Positions 1 through 9,722 of a stretch of 64,000 nt of DNA are shown here, in pieces. Origin of the DNA: Ideonella paludis (GTDB lineage Bacteria > Pseudomonadota > Gammaproteobacteria > Burkholderiales > Burkholderiaceae_C); NCBI RefSeq assembly GCF_018069865.1, contig NZ_JAGQDG010000001.1, forward strand, positions 186,001-250,000, in the 5' to 3' direction. The translations under genes and the position numbers were made by a program. The notes under the pieces were generated by a model that made no database searches, had not been told where the DNA came from, and saw nothing but the letters and a program-made list of their open reading frames with translations. Within the stretch, counting starts at the first letter, position 1; each line of letters opens with the position of its first letter.

Positions 1-423
1 CAGGGCTTGCAGCAGGGGTGTGGTGTGCTGGGCCACCTCGGGCGGGCTGTTCAGCCACAGCGGCCAGTGGGCCGCGCCCACCCAGGCCAGCACGGCGGCG
101 GCGCCGCCCAGCACGGTGGCTGCGCCCATGGAGGCGCGGGCCACCTCGGCCGCTTGGTCGGCCCGCGCTGCGCCCAGGCGCTGGGCCACCACCACGCCCA
201 CGCCCGCACCCACGATGCGGAAGAGCAGGAAGAGCAAGGCCACCACCTGCATGCCCAGAGAAAACGCACCCGCTGCGGCCGGCCCGAGGCGCGCGGCCCA
301 GACCGTGCCCAGCAGGCCCACGCCCAGGCCCAAGAGCAGCTCAGTGAATAGCGGCCACGCGATGGGCCAAAGGCGCGGTGGTGCAGAGGCTGGCGGGGGC
401 AGCGGCTGCTGAGGCCTCGTCAA
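1..423 (-). CDS. MATE-family multidrug/Na+ efflux transporter (N-terminal part, cut by window edge)
   Basis: Partial gene reading leftward off the window; about 140 N-terminal residues are visible. The translated strand gives hydrophobic helices typical of the MATE/MOP fold, with a first helix around PLFTELLLGLGVGLLG and a second around ALLFLLFRIVGAGVGVVVAQ, followed by a basic loop and a third helix. MATE proteins export cationic drugs or metabolites in exchange for H+ or Na+. I place the start at a TTG (423-421) that overlaps the TGA stop of the upstream kinase-like gene (TTGA), implying translational coupling; no in-frame ATG occurs until far into the first helices. It is the last visible member of the leftward mal operon. 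Its substrate is unknown, and it may simply be co-transcribed. Confidence 0.7.
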   Translation of the reverse strand, partial: MTRPQQPLPPPASAPPRLWPIAWPLFTELLLGLGVGLLGTVWAARLGPAAAGAFSLGMQVVALLFLLFRIVGAGVGVVVAQRLGAARADQAAEVARASMGAATVLGGAAAVLAWVGAAHWPLWLNSPPEVAQHTTPLLQAL

Positions 424-1568
424 GATCTGTCCACCCGGCAGCCCGAGGCTTCTTGCACCCATTGCGCCAGTTGGCTGCGCAGGGCTTGGCGGCGGGGCTC
501 GTCGGCCAACGCGGGCACATCCGGGCTCAGCAGCTCGGCATGTTGGCCGCTGGCCTCGCGCAGCCAATCCAAACGGGCCAAGGTGGTGGCCGTGCAACTG
601 CGTCCACTCAAGTCGTCCTGTACGTCGTGCCAATGCGCATGCCAGCTCTGGCGCACATAGAAGGCACGGGCCGCAGCGTCGTCGCGCGTGGCGGCGGCGC
701 GCTGGGCTGCCAGTTGCTGCCAGGCGGCCATCACCGCGGCCTGGCCGCCCTTGGCCACCAGGGCCATGGCGGCATGGGCGTAGGCCTGGGCCACGGCCGC
801 ATTGAAGAGGCGGGCGGCCTCCACCGCAGCGGCCAAGCCCCGGCGTTGTTCCAAATCCAGCCAAGCGCCGGAGAGCCAGCGGGTCTCGATGCGCTCGGCC
901 ACGTGGTGCAGCGGCAGCGCGTTGCCCGCATGCACCCCATCGCCCGCACTGTTGAAGCCCAAACGGGGGTCAAAGCGGTAGCAATAGCCCAGGTCGAAGC
1001 GCCAGACTTGCTGGCCATCGTCCAGCAGGTTGCCGGGGCTGGGGTCCCAGTCAAAAAAGCCGTTCACGGCCAGGGCGCAGCCGCTGGTTAAGACCTGCGT
1101 CAGAACCCGAGGGTCGGTGGCGGTGGGGGCTTGGGCGCGGGCGATCCAGGGCGACACCAAGAGCCCGTGGCGCAGCGAGCCCCACACCGGCAGGTGCACG
1201 CCCGTCAGGCGCGCGCCCTGGGCCTGCAGCGCCCGCAGCTCGCCGTGGCGCAGCAGCTCATTCACAAAGGCCGTCTCTCCGTCGGCATTGCGCACGCGCG
1301 ATTGCGGCCGCGCCTGCTTGATGGCCCAGCGCCGGCCTTGCTCGTCTTGCCAACAGCGCACCACGGCCGTCAGGCCGCCATCACACACCTGTTTGACGCC
1401 GGGGCTGTCGTCTTGCAGGGCGGCCAGTTGGGCCACCGGCGCGGGCAAGGCGCGGGCGTCGCCCAAGAGCAGGTTTTCACCGGCTTGGGCGCGGGCCTGC
1501 CAGGCGCGGGCCTCGGCCAGACGCTGGGCGTCTAAGCCGGGGGAGACAAAAGACTCGGGCGCGTTCAC
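420..1568 (-). CDS. Uncharacterised kinase-like (APH/choline-kinase fold) protein in the maltose operon
   Basis: A 382-residue protein with no family name I can assign firmly. Kinase-fold landmarks are visible in order: an AIK lysine at residue 84, acidic residues E104/E110 for the helix C position, a hinge-like GLLVSPWI at about 135-142, a catalytic-loop-like DWDPSPGN at 173-180 (the D175...N180 spacing equals HGDxxxxN of aminoglycoside phosphotransferases), and a DFG-like DLG at 192-194. The C-terminal half is mostly helical. It overlaps the GH13 gene upstream by 4 bp and the MATE gene downstream, so it is co-translated with maltodextrin genes. Maltokinases (Pep2/Mak) also have an APH-like fold, so a sugar or glycoside substrate is attractive but is inference. 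It could equally phosphorylate a small molecule or be a pseudokinase. Confidence 0.6.
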   Translation of the reverse strand: MNAPESFVSPGLDAQRLAEARAWQARAQAGENLLLGDARALPAPVAQLAALQDDSPGVKQVCDGGLTAVVRCWQDEQGRRWAIKQARPQSRVRNADGETAFVNELLRHGELRALQAQGARLTGVHLPVWGSLRHGLLVSPWIARAQAPTATDPRVLTQVLTSGCALAVNGFFDWDPSPGNLLDDGQQVWRFDLGYCYRFDPRLGFNSAGDGVHAGNALPLHHVAERIETRWLSGAWLDLEQRRGLAAAVEAARLFNAAVAQAYAHAAMALVAKGGQAAVMAAWQQLAAQRAAATRDDAAARAFYVRQSWHAHWHDVQDDLSGRSCTATTLARLDWLREASGQHAELLSPDVPALADEPRRQALRSQLAQWVQEASGCRVDRS

Positions 1569-3103
1569 TGGACCCGCTTATACGTGCTGTAGCCGGTGAT
1601 GGGGGCCACATCGGGTTGCAGCACGCGCACGCCGCCGGGCGGCAGGCTCACCTCCAGCAAGGCGGCCAGCGGGTTGGGCGTGGCGCTGCCGGGGGCCAGC
1701 AGGTCGCGCAAGGGGGCGTTGCTCATGACCTTGGAGTTGGGCAGCAGCAGCACCTCGGTGACGGGCTCGCTGCTGGGGTTGGCGATGACGAAGACCGACT
1801 CGCCGATGCGGTCGGTGTGGCGCTCAAAGGCCAGCAGGCGGGTGGATTCAATCAGCCGGAAGTCCCCCACGCGCAGCGCGCGCTGGGCCTTGCGCAGGGC
1901 GATGAGCTGGCGCGTCCATTGCAGGTCGGGCTGGTCCTCGCGCACCAGGTCCCAGCGCATAGGGGCGCGCATGCCGGGGTCGTCGCCCCCGGTCATGCCC
2001 ACTTCTGAGCCGTAATACAGGTTGGGCGCGCCGGGCAGGGTGAACTGCAGCAGTTGCGTCAAACGGCGCAGCGTGGGGTCGGGCACGGTGGTGGCCAGGC
2101 GCGGGGTGTCGTGGTTGTCCAGCATCAACCAGCTTTTGAGCAGGTTGTCCACGCCGGCATCGGCGATCAGGCGGTTCAACATGCGCGCGGCGGTGGCCAC
2201 CGGCAGCTTGCCCTGGACCATGCGCAAGATGATTTCGCGGGTGCTGAAGTTCATCACCCCGTCCACGCTGGGGAACCACTCTTGCGGATAGGTCCACAGC
2301 TCGCCCACCACCAGCGAACCGGGCTTCTCGTCGTGGGCGTGCTGGGTCAGATCTTCCAGCACATTGAAGCCGATGTCGTGCGCCACATCCAGGCGCCAGC
2401 CGTCAATGCCGTCGCGCAGATAGCTGCGCACCACAGAGTCTGGCCCGGCATACAAATGCTCGCGGGTAGGCGGGTGCTCCATCACCAGCTCGGGCAGGTT
2501 TTGTGCGTTGTACCAGCAGCGCACGCCGCTGGGATAGGCGGGGTTGAAGTCAAACCAGGCACGATACGGGCTGGCCGCATCGGCAGCCGCTTGCTGAAAG
2601 ATCGGCGCGTTGCGGCCCATGTGGTTGAACACGCCGTCGAGCACCAGCTTCATGCCTCGGCCGTGCAGGTCGGCCGCCAGGGCTTTGACGTCCTCGCGCG
2701 TGCCGTACTCGGGTGAGACCTGTTGGTAGTCCAGCGCGTCGTACTTGTGGTTGGTGTAGGCGCTACAGATGGGGTTGAGGTAGAGCACGTCCACGCCCAA
2801 GCCTTGCACATGGTCGAGATGGGCCTGGGTGCTGGCCAGGTCGCCGCCCCAGAAGTCGATCTCGTGGCTCCAGACTTTCACGTCTTCCAGGTACTGGCCC
2901 TGGGTGGGCACTTCGGCCCAATCGCGCAGGCGCTTGGGCGCGGGGTAGAGGTGGCGCTTGGCCTCCAAATGGGCGCTTGGCGCAAAGCGGTCCACCAGCA
3001 CCTGGTAGACGATGGCGCCGTTGCGCCAGTCGGCCTCGCGGGCTTCATAGCGGCCGGCGGCGGCCTGGTCGTGGCGATTGGCGCGGGGGTCTTGCGTGGT
3101 CAT
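1565..3103 (-). CDS. Cytoplasmic GH13 alpha-amylase family hydrolase
   Basis: A 512-residue glycoside hydrolase of family 13 acting on alpha-1,4-glucans or maltodextrins. The four GH13 signature regions are intact: DGVFNH (about 155-160), GWRLDVA with the nucleophile Asp (about 233-239), GELW with the acid/base Glu (about 266), and LDNHD with the transition-state Asp (about 327-331). There is no signal peptide (N-terminus MTTQDPRANRHDQ), so it should act on imported maltodextrin. It is a close paralogue of the exported enzyme encoded immediately upstream; both share the WRNGA..YQV.VDRFAP and EIDFWGGD blocks. It overlaps the downstream kinase-like gene by 4 bp. Exact specificity (alpha-amylase, cyclomaltodextrinase or neopullulanase) cannot be read from sequence alone, and the N-terminal domain typical of neopullulanases is absent. 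Confidence 0.9.
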   Translation of the reverse strand: MTTQDPRANRHDQAAAGRYEAREADWRNGAIVYQVLVDRFAPSAHLEAKRHLYPAPKRLRDWAEVPTQGQYLEDVKVWSHEIDFWGGDLASTQAHLDHVQGLGVDVLYLNPICSAYTNHKYDALDYQQVSPEYGTREDVKALAADLHGRGMKLVLDGVFNHMGRNAPIFQQAAADAASPYRAWFDFNPAYPSGVRCWYNAQNLPELVMEHPPTREHLYAGPDSVVRSYLRDGIDGWRLDVAHDIGFNVLEDLTQHAHDEKPGSLVVGELWTYPQEWFPSVDGVMNFSTREIILRMVQGKLPVATAARMLNRLIADAGVDNLLKSWLMLDNHDTPRLATTVPDPTLRRLTQLLQFTLPGAPNLYYGSEVGMTGGDDPGMRAPMRWDLVREDQPDLQWTRQLIALRKAQRALRVGDFRLIESTRLLAFERHTDRIGESVFVIANPSSEPVTEVLLLPNSKVMSNAPLRDLLAPGSATPNPLAALLEVSLPPGGVRVLQPDVAPITGYSTYKRVQ

Positions 3104-3125
3104 GTTGGATGAGGTGGAGGCGCGC

Positions 3126-4712
3126 TCAAGGCGTGCGCTTGTAGGGCGTGTAGCCGCTCACGGGCTCAAACACCGGGCGCAGCACGCGCACGCTGCCAGC
3201 GGGCACGGTCAAGCGCAGCAAGCCGGCGTCGAGGTGGGGGCGCTCTGCGGGCGGCGGGCCCAGCAGGTCTTGAAAGCCGGTGGCATTCATCAGGGCCGAA
3301 TTGGCCACCATCACCGTCTCGGTCAGGTCTTGCGCGCTGGGGTTGGCCAGCACCAGCACGGTGTCCATGGCGCGGTCGGTGTGGCGCTCAAAGGCCAGCA
3401 GTTGGTCGGCCTCGATGGGCCGCCAGTCGCCCACGCGCAGGGCACGGTGGGCCTTGCGCAGGGCAATGAGTTGCCGCGTGAAGCTGAGCGCGGGGTGGCC
3501 GGCCTCGACCACGTCCCAGCGCATGGGAGCGCGCTGCTCGGGGTCGCCATCGCCCAGGGTGTCGATCTCACTGCCCTGCCACAGGTTGGGTGAGCCCGGC
3601 AGGGTGAACTGCAGCACCTGGGCCAAGCGGCGCTGGCGCTCGTCGGGCAGGCGGCTGGCAATGCGCGGCAGGTCGTGGTTGTCCAGCAGGGTCCAGCTCT
3701 TGAGCAGGGGCTCGATGCCGCTGTCCGCCACCATGCGACTGATCATGCGCTGTGCGGTGGCGGGCTTGAGCTTGCGCTCCACCACATCCAACAAAACACG
3801 GCGCAAGGTGAAGTTCATCACCGCATCGGCAGCGGGCGGCTGCCTGCCTTGCGCGGTGAGCCAACCCGCCGGGTAGTTGACGATCTCGCCCACCAAGAGC
3901 GAGCCGGGCTTCTCGGTGTGCGCGGCCTGGGTCATTTGGCCGAGCATCGTGGTGCCAAACTCAAAAGCGGTATCCAGGCGCCAGCCGTCCACGCCATCGC
4001 GCAGGTAGCTTCTAATGACCGAGTCGCGCGCGGCGAACACATGCTTGCGCACGGCGCGGTTCTCCAGGTTCAGCTCGGGCAGATTGATGGCGCCCCACCA
4101 CACGCGGGCCTGGGCGGTCTTCTCAAACTGCGGGCCGATGTAAAACCAATCCCGATAGGGGCTGCGTGCATCTGCCAGCGCACTTTGGAACTTGGGCGAA
4201 TTGCGGCCCATGTGGTTGAACACGCCGTCGAGCACCAGCTTCATGCCCCGGCCATGCAGGTCAGCGGCCAAGGCCTTCACATCGTCCCGCGTGCCGTACT
4301 CGGGCGAGACGGCCTGGTAGTCCAGCGCGTCGTACTTGTGGTTGGTGTAGGCCAGATGGATGGGATTGAGGTAGAGCACGTCCACGCCCAAGCCCTGCAC
4401 ATAGCCCAGCTTGCCGCGCAGGCTGGCGATGTCGCCGCCCCAAAAGTCGATCTCATGGCTCCAGACCTTGGCCTGGGGCAAAAACTCGCCCTTGGTGGGC
4501 AGCTCATGCCAGGCGCGCAGGCGCTTGGGCGCAGGGTAGAGGTGGCGCTTGGCCTCCAGGTTGGCAGCGGGCGCAAAGCGGTCCACCCACACTTGGTAGA
4601 CCACCGCGCCGTTGCGCCAGTCTTGCTCGCGCTGCTCATAGACCGAAGGCGCGGCAATGGCCGCCACGCCCACCCATGCAGCGGCTACACCTGCCCACAC
4701 TTTGAGGCTCAT
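3126..4712 (-). CDS. Exported (periplasmic) GH13 alpha-amylase family hydrolase
   Basis: A 528-residue GH13 enzyme with an N-terminal signal peptide ([20 protein letters not shown], likely cleaved near AIA-APS), so it should work outside the inner membrane, trimming glucans before uptake by MalEFGK. Catalytic regions DGVFNH, GWRLDTA, GEIV and LDNHD are present. I chose the ATG at 4712 because it overlaps the malG stop (ATGA) and opens with the signal peptide; a longer reading from 4823 would add 37 residues antisense-like in composition and bury the signal. It is paralogous to the cytoplasmic enzyme downstream (22-bp gap), so one ancestral gene was duplicated and one copy gained or lost export. 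Confidence 0.9.
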   Translation of the reverse strand: MSLKVWAGVAAAWVGVAAIAAPSVYEQREQDWRNGAVVYQVWVDRFAPAANLEAKRHLYPAPKRLRAWHELPTKGEFLPQAKVWSHEIDFWGGDIASLRGKLGYVQGLGVDVLYLNPIHLAYTNHKYDALDYQAVSPEYGTRDDVKALAADLHGRGMKLVLDGVFNHMGRNSPKFQSALADARSPYRDWFYIGPQFEKTAQARVWWGAINLPELNLENRAVRKHVFAARDSVIRSYLRDGVDGWRLDTAFEFGTTMLGQMTQAAHTEKPGSLLVGEIVNYPAGWLTAQGRQPPAADAVMNFTLRRVLLDVVERKLKPATAQRMISRMVADSGIEPLLKSWTLLDNHDLPRIASRLPDERQRRLAQVLQFTLPGSPNLWQGSEIDTLGDGDPEQRAPMRWDVVEAGHPALSFTRQLIALRKAHRALRVGDWRPIEADQLLAFERHTDRAMDTVLVLANPSAQDLTETVMVANSALMNATGFQDLLGPPPAERPHLDAGLLRLTVPAGSVRVLRPVFEPVSGYTPYKRTP

Positions 4713-5599
4713 CCCTTGACTCCACCGGCCGTCAGGCCCGAGACAATCCAGCGCTGGGCCAGCAAGAACACGGCGGTAATCGGCAAGCCCGAGAGCACGG
4801 CCGCCGCCGCAAAGTCGCCCCACAAATACTTCTGCTCATAGAGGTAGTACTTGGAGCCCACGGCCAGGGTCAGGTTGGGCTCTTCGCGCAGCAAGACGCT
4901 GGCCACGGGATACTCGATGATGGTGCCGATGAAGGCCAGCACAAAAACCACCATCAAGATGGGCACGGCCATGGGCAGCAGTACCAAGCGGAAGGCCTGC
5001 CAGTGCGTGGCGCCATCGACCTTGGCGTTTTCTTCGATCTCGACAGGGATGGTGTCGAAGTAGCCCTTGATGGTCCAGACATGGGTGGCCACGCCGCCCA
5101 GATAGGCCACGATCAGGCCGGTGTGCGTCTCCACACCCAGCCAGGGCACATGCTGGCCCAGGCCGTCGAAGATGGCGTAGATGGCAATCAGCGCCACCGC
5201 CACCGGGAACATCTGCAGCAGCAGCATGCTGTTGAGCAGGCCCGCCTTAAAGCGGAACTTGAGCCGCGCAAAGGCATAGGCGGCGGTGGTGGAGATGGTG
5301 ACGATCAGCAGCGACGAGATCGTCGCGATCTTGATGCTGTTCCACAGCCACAGCAGCACCGGAAACGGCGGCTGCACCACCACGCCATCGGCGCGCGTCC
5401 AGGGGATGCCCAGCGCCAGCGCCCAGTGCTCCAAGGTGATGTCGCGCGGGATGATGTCGCCCGTCGCGAAATTGCCCGGCCGCAGCGAGATGGACAGCAC
5501 CGCCAGCAGCGGCATCAGGGTCAGCGCAATCAGGGCCCACAGCGCCACATGCGTGGCCCAGACGCGGATGCGTTGTTTCTTGCCAGTGACGATGGCCAT
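4709..5599 (-). CDS. malG: Maltose/maltodextrin ABC transporter permease MalG
   Basis: Inner-membrane permease of the maltodextrin importer, 296 residues like E. coli MalG. It has about six membrane helices, beginning with [20 protein letters not shown]. The cytoplasmic EAA loop that docks on MalK is seen as [21 protein letters not shown]. The C-terminus ends with the MalG-like [10 protein letters not shown]. Its ATG overlaps the malF TAA by one base (TAATG), and its stop overlaps the start of the exported amylase, placing it mid-operon. Confidence 0.97.
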   Translation of the reverse strand: MAIVTGKKQRIRVWATHVALWALIALTLMPLLAVLSISLRPGNFATGDIIPRDITLEHWALALGIPWTRADGVVVQPPFPVLLWLWNSIKIATISSLLIVTISTTAAYAFARLKFRFKAGLLNSMLLLQMFPVAVALIAIYAIFDGLGQHVPWLGVETHTGLIVAYLGGVATHVWTIKGYFDTIPVEIEENAKVDGATHWQAFRLVLLPMAVPILMVVFVLAFIGTIIEYPVASVLLREEPNLTLAVGSKYYLYEQKYLWGDFAAAAVLSGLPITAVFLLAQRWIVSGLTAGGVKG

Positions 5600-7155
5600 T
5601 ACTTTGCCGCCTTGGTCAGTCGCAGGTTGATCAGTGCCATGGCCGCCACGATGATGAAGATCATGGTGGAGATGGCGGCCGCCAGGCCAAAGTTGGCGCC
5701 AGCGTCGGTGAAGGCAATGCGGTAGGTGTAGCTGACGAGGATGTCGTTGGTGCCCGCCGGCAGCTTGGTGTTGAGGTAGTCCGGGCGGCCGTCGGTGAGC
5801 AGCGCGATCAACACAAAGTTGTTGAAGTTGAAGGCAAAGGCCGACACCAACAAAGGCGTGAGCGGCTTGATGACCAAGGGCAGCGTGATCTTGAAGAAGT
5901 TGGTCAGCGGGCCCACACCGGCCAGCGCGCTGGCTTCGTAGAGATCAGCCGGGATGGCTTTGAGCAGGCCGGTGCACAAAATCATGATGTAGGGATAGCC
6001 CAGCCAGGTGTTGACGATGAGCAGCATCACCTTGGCCAAGAAGGGGTCGGAGAACCAAGCCGGGCGGATGCCAAACAGGGCATCGAGCACGGCATTGATC
6101 TCGCCGAAGTTTTGGTTGAACAAACCTTTGAAGACCAAGATGGAAATGAAGCCTGGCACCGCATAGGGCAAGAACAGCAAGGTGCGGTAGAGCGTGCGGT
6201 GGGCCAGGGCTTCCCAGTTCAAGGCCACGGCCAAGGTCATGCCCAAGGCGGTGGCAAACAGCACGGTGAGTGCAGAGAACACCACGGTCCAGATGAAGAT
6301 CTGCACAAAGGGGCCGCGGAAGTCCGGGTCGCCCAACATGCGGCTGTAGTTGGCCCAGCCCACATCGACCTTGAAGGCCGGTGAGAGCCGCTCGCCACTG
6401 GCGGCATGCTCAAAAAAGCCTTCGTCGCGGTTGACGGCAAACTGCACGCCATCAGCTTGGCGGGTCAGGCTGCCATCGGCCCCCGCCACCCACAGCGGAC
6501 GCAGCGGCGCAAACTCGCCCACGCCGGCGTAACGACAGACATCCGCCGCGCCCGGCGCTTGCAGGCTCAGGGCCATCAGCCCCTCGCGCTGGGCGATCAG
6601 CTCGCGCAGCGGCAGGGGCGCGCTGGGCAGGGCGTCGCCTTCGGCACGCGGCTCCAGCGTCACGCTTTGTGCCGCGCCCAGGTTCAAGAGCGGGGTCTGC
6701 CAACGCGCCATCCCATCCGGCCCCGTCAACACCAAGCGGTGCTGCACGCCTTGCACATGCAGGGTGAAGCGCTGCAGTTGCGCTTCGTCCACCTGGGTTT
6801 GGGCCAGCAGATAGGCGCGGGCGCGCTCTTCGCTGAGCAAGTGGGTGGCCGAGTAATTGGTGAAGCCGATGCGCACCGTCAAGACCAGCGGCAGGGCCAC
6901 AAACAGCAGCATGCCGGCCACGCCGGGGAAGAGGTAGCGCGCGGCCAAGGTCTTGGGCGAGAGGTAGATGTAGCCCGTGACCATGCCGCCCACACCGGCG
7001 GCCACGGCCCACAGGGGCTCACCCGCCAGGTGGATGCGAAAGACCAGCCAGGCCCAAGCCAGGGCGCCCAGCGCGGCCAAGGCCCAGCCCAAGAGGCGCG
7101 AGGCTGAGAAGGACGAGGAGGAGGAAGAAGAGACTGCGGTGCGCATGGTGGTCAA
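5599..7155 (-). CDS. malF: Maltose/maltodextrin ABC transporter permease MalF
   Basis: A 518-residue inner-membrane permease, close to the E. coli MalF length of 514. N-terminal helices (about 20-70 and 75-100) precede the large periplasmic P2 domain (about 100-275) that contacts maltose-binding protein. Six further helices follow. The EAA loop reads [22 protein letters not shown] run of serines sits at the N-terminus (residues 9-15). The start may be the TTG at 7155, which overlaps the malE TGA and has a GGAG about 5 nt upstream, or the ATG three codons later at 7146. Partner of MalG, MalE and MalK in maltodextrin uptake. Confidence 0.97.
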   Translation of the reverse strand: MTTMRTAVSSSSSSSFSASRLLGWALAALGALAWAWLVFRIHLAGEPLWAVAAGVGGMVTGYIYLSPKTLAARYLFPGVAGMLLFVALPLVLTVRIGFTNYSATHLLSEERARAYLLAQTQVDEAQLQRFTLHVQGVQHRLVLTGPDGMARWQTPLLNLGAAQSVTLEPRAEGDALPSAPLPLRELIAQREGLMALSLQAPGAADVCRYAGVGEFAPLRPLWVAGADGSLTRQADGVQFAVNRDEGFFEHAASGERLSPAFKVDVGWANYSRMLGDPDFRGPFVQIFIWTVVFSALTVLFATALGMTLAVALNWEALAHRTLYRTLLFLPYAVPGFISILVFKGLFNQNFGEINAVLDALFGIRPAWFSDPFLAKVMLLIVNTWLGYPYIMILCTGLLKAIPADLYEASALAGVGPLTNFFKITLPLVIKPLTPLLVSAFAFNFNNFVLIALLTDGRPDYLNTKLPAGTNDILVSYTYRIAFTDAGANFGLAAAISTMIFIIVAAMALINLRLTKAAK

Positions 7156-8323
7156 CGTTTCTCCATGCGGGCGGCCGCGCCCTTGAGCGCGTCAGCCGGG
7201 CTTTGGCGGCCTTGGGTGATGGCCTCCAGCGCGGCGTCCATGGCCGGCCAGAAGCGGCCGGTTTCAGGGATGTTGGGAATGGGCTGGCCCAGGCGCGCAT
7301 TGGCCATGGTGGCGGCAATGGCGGGGTCGCTGGCCAGCTCGGCGTAATAGGCTTTGTTGGCCGGGGTGCCCAGGGGCACATCGGCCGAGACGATCTTCAG
7401 GTTCTCGACCTTGAGCAGGTGGTTCTCCAGGAACTCGCGGGCAATGTCTTTGACCGGGCTGGGCGCGGCAATCATGCAGCCCAGCACGCCGACAAAGGGT
7501 TTGGAGGGCTTGTCCGCCGTGAGGCCCGGAATGGGCGCCACGGCAAAGTTGATGCCCGCCTTGCGGGCGTTGTCCCAGGCCCAGGGGCCGGAGATCATCA
7601 TCGCCACTTGGCCTTTGGCAAAGCCGGCTTCCATCTCGGCATAGCGCGCGCCCCGCGCCATCACCCCGTCGTCAAGCAAACGGCGCAACAAGGTGGCGGC
7701 CTTCAGCGCCCCTTCGTTGGCCACACCCACTTGGCTTGGGTCCAGCTCACCTTTGGCGTTACGTCCAAAAATCTCGCCGCCCGCCCCAGCAAACAGCGGC
7801 CAGCTGAAGAAGCTCTTGTTGTAGTCCCAGAGGATGGCTTTTTTGCCTTGGGCGCTCAGCTGCTTGTCCAGCGCGATGACCTCGTCAAAGCTCTTGGGCG
7901 GCTTGGGCACCAGGGCGGTGTTGTAGATCAGGCCCACGGCCTCAATGGACAAGGGGTAGCCCCACACTTGCCCCTTGAAGGTGAAGGCCTGCCACGCGCC
8001 CTCGTCAATGCCGTCGCGCACCGCCCTGGAGGGGCGCAGCGGCACGATCAGGCCACTGCGGGCCCACTCGCCGGTGCGGTCATGCGGCCAGCACATGATG
8101 TCCGGGCCTTTGCCGGCACCGGCGGCCGCCTGGAATTTGTCGGGCGCGCCTTCGGGGTGTTGCACCACCACCTTCACGCCGCTGAGGGCCGTGAAGGCAT
8201 CGCCCACTTTTTGCAGGCCGTTATAGCCCTTGTCGCCGTTGATCCAGACCAGCAACTCGGGCGGCGCCGCCTGGGCAGCCCCCTGCAGCGCACACAGCGC
8301 CAGCGCCATAGAGAGGCGGCGCA

Positions 8324-8327
<4 letters not shown>
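7152..8327 (-). CDS. malE: Periplasmic maltose/maltodextrin-binding protein MalE
   Basis: A 391-residue solute-binding protein. It has a Sec signal peptide ([20 protein letters not shown], cleavage at AQA-A) followed by the MalE-typical [14 protein letters not shown] block and [21 protein letters not shown] later ISGPWAWDN segment resembles the maltose-site region of E. coli MalE. It delivers maltodextrin to MalFGK2. The start overlaps the malK stop (ATGATG), indicating tight coupling. Confidence 0.96.
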
Positions 8328-9481
<1,154 letters not shown>

Positions 9482-9529
9482 AGAACTTCCTTTCAAGCCC
9501 CGAGAGCCCAGACGGGCGACGGCAGCAAA

Positions 9530-9544
9530 TGTAGACAACGTACA
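9530..9544. promoter_or_regulatory. HexR-like operator in front of malK
   Basis: TGTAGACAACGTACA is an instance of TGTA-N7-TACA, the arm spacing of the HexR palindrome known in proteobacteria. It lies 49 bp upstream of the preferred malK start, a position suited to repression of the leftward mal operon. The inner bases depart from the best match at 9640. No binding evidence is available. Confidence 0.5.
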
Positions 9545-9639
9545 GCGATAGATGGCATTTCACAACGAAACAGCCTAGCAAATCAAGAGGTCATTACCCG
9601 TTGAATCAATAACTTATCAGACACTCCGGGAATACCCGA

Positions 9640-9654
9640 TGTAGTCAAACTACA
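9640..9654. promoter_or_regulatory. HexR-like operator in the malK-glgP divergent region
   Basis: TGTAGTCAAACTACA is a perfect 6-bp inverted repeat with a 3-bp spacer, matching the HexR-type palindrome. It is 69 bp upstream of the glgP start. A further ACTACA half-site follows at about 9659-9664, making a direct repeat of the right arm. A HexR-domain protein is encoded about 10.5 kb downstream, so control of both divergent operons is plausible. Confidence 0.6.
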
Positions 9655-9722
9655 TTTGGACTACACAAAGCGGAGCGAGACACCGATACTTCCGTCTGTC
9701 AAAACAGGAGATCCCCCCTGCC

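Noticed and set aside
3126-4823. Longer start (4823) for the exported amylase
   Set aside because: It would overlap malG by 115 bp and hide the signal peptide; the ATG at 4712 overlaps the malG stop in the usual ATGA way.
9482-9538. TTG start at 9538 for malK
   Set aside because: It would run through the HexR-like site and lacks a ribosome-binding site; the GTG at 9481 has AGGA at good spacing.
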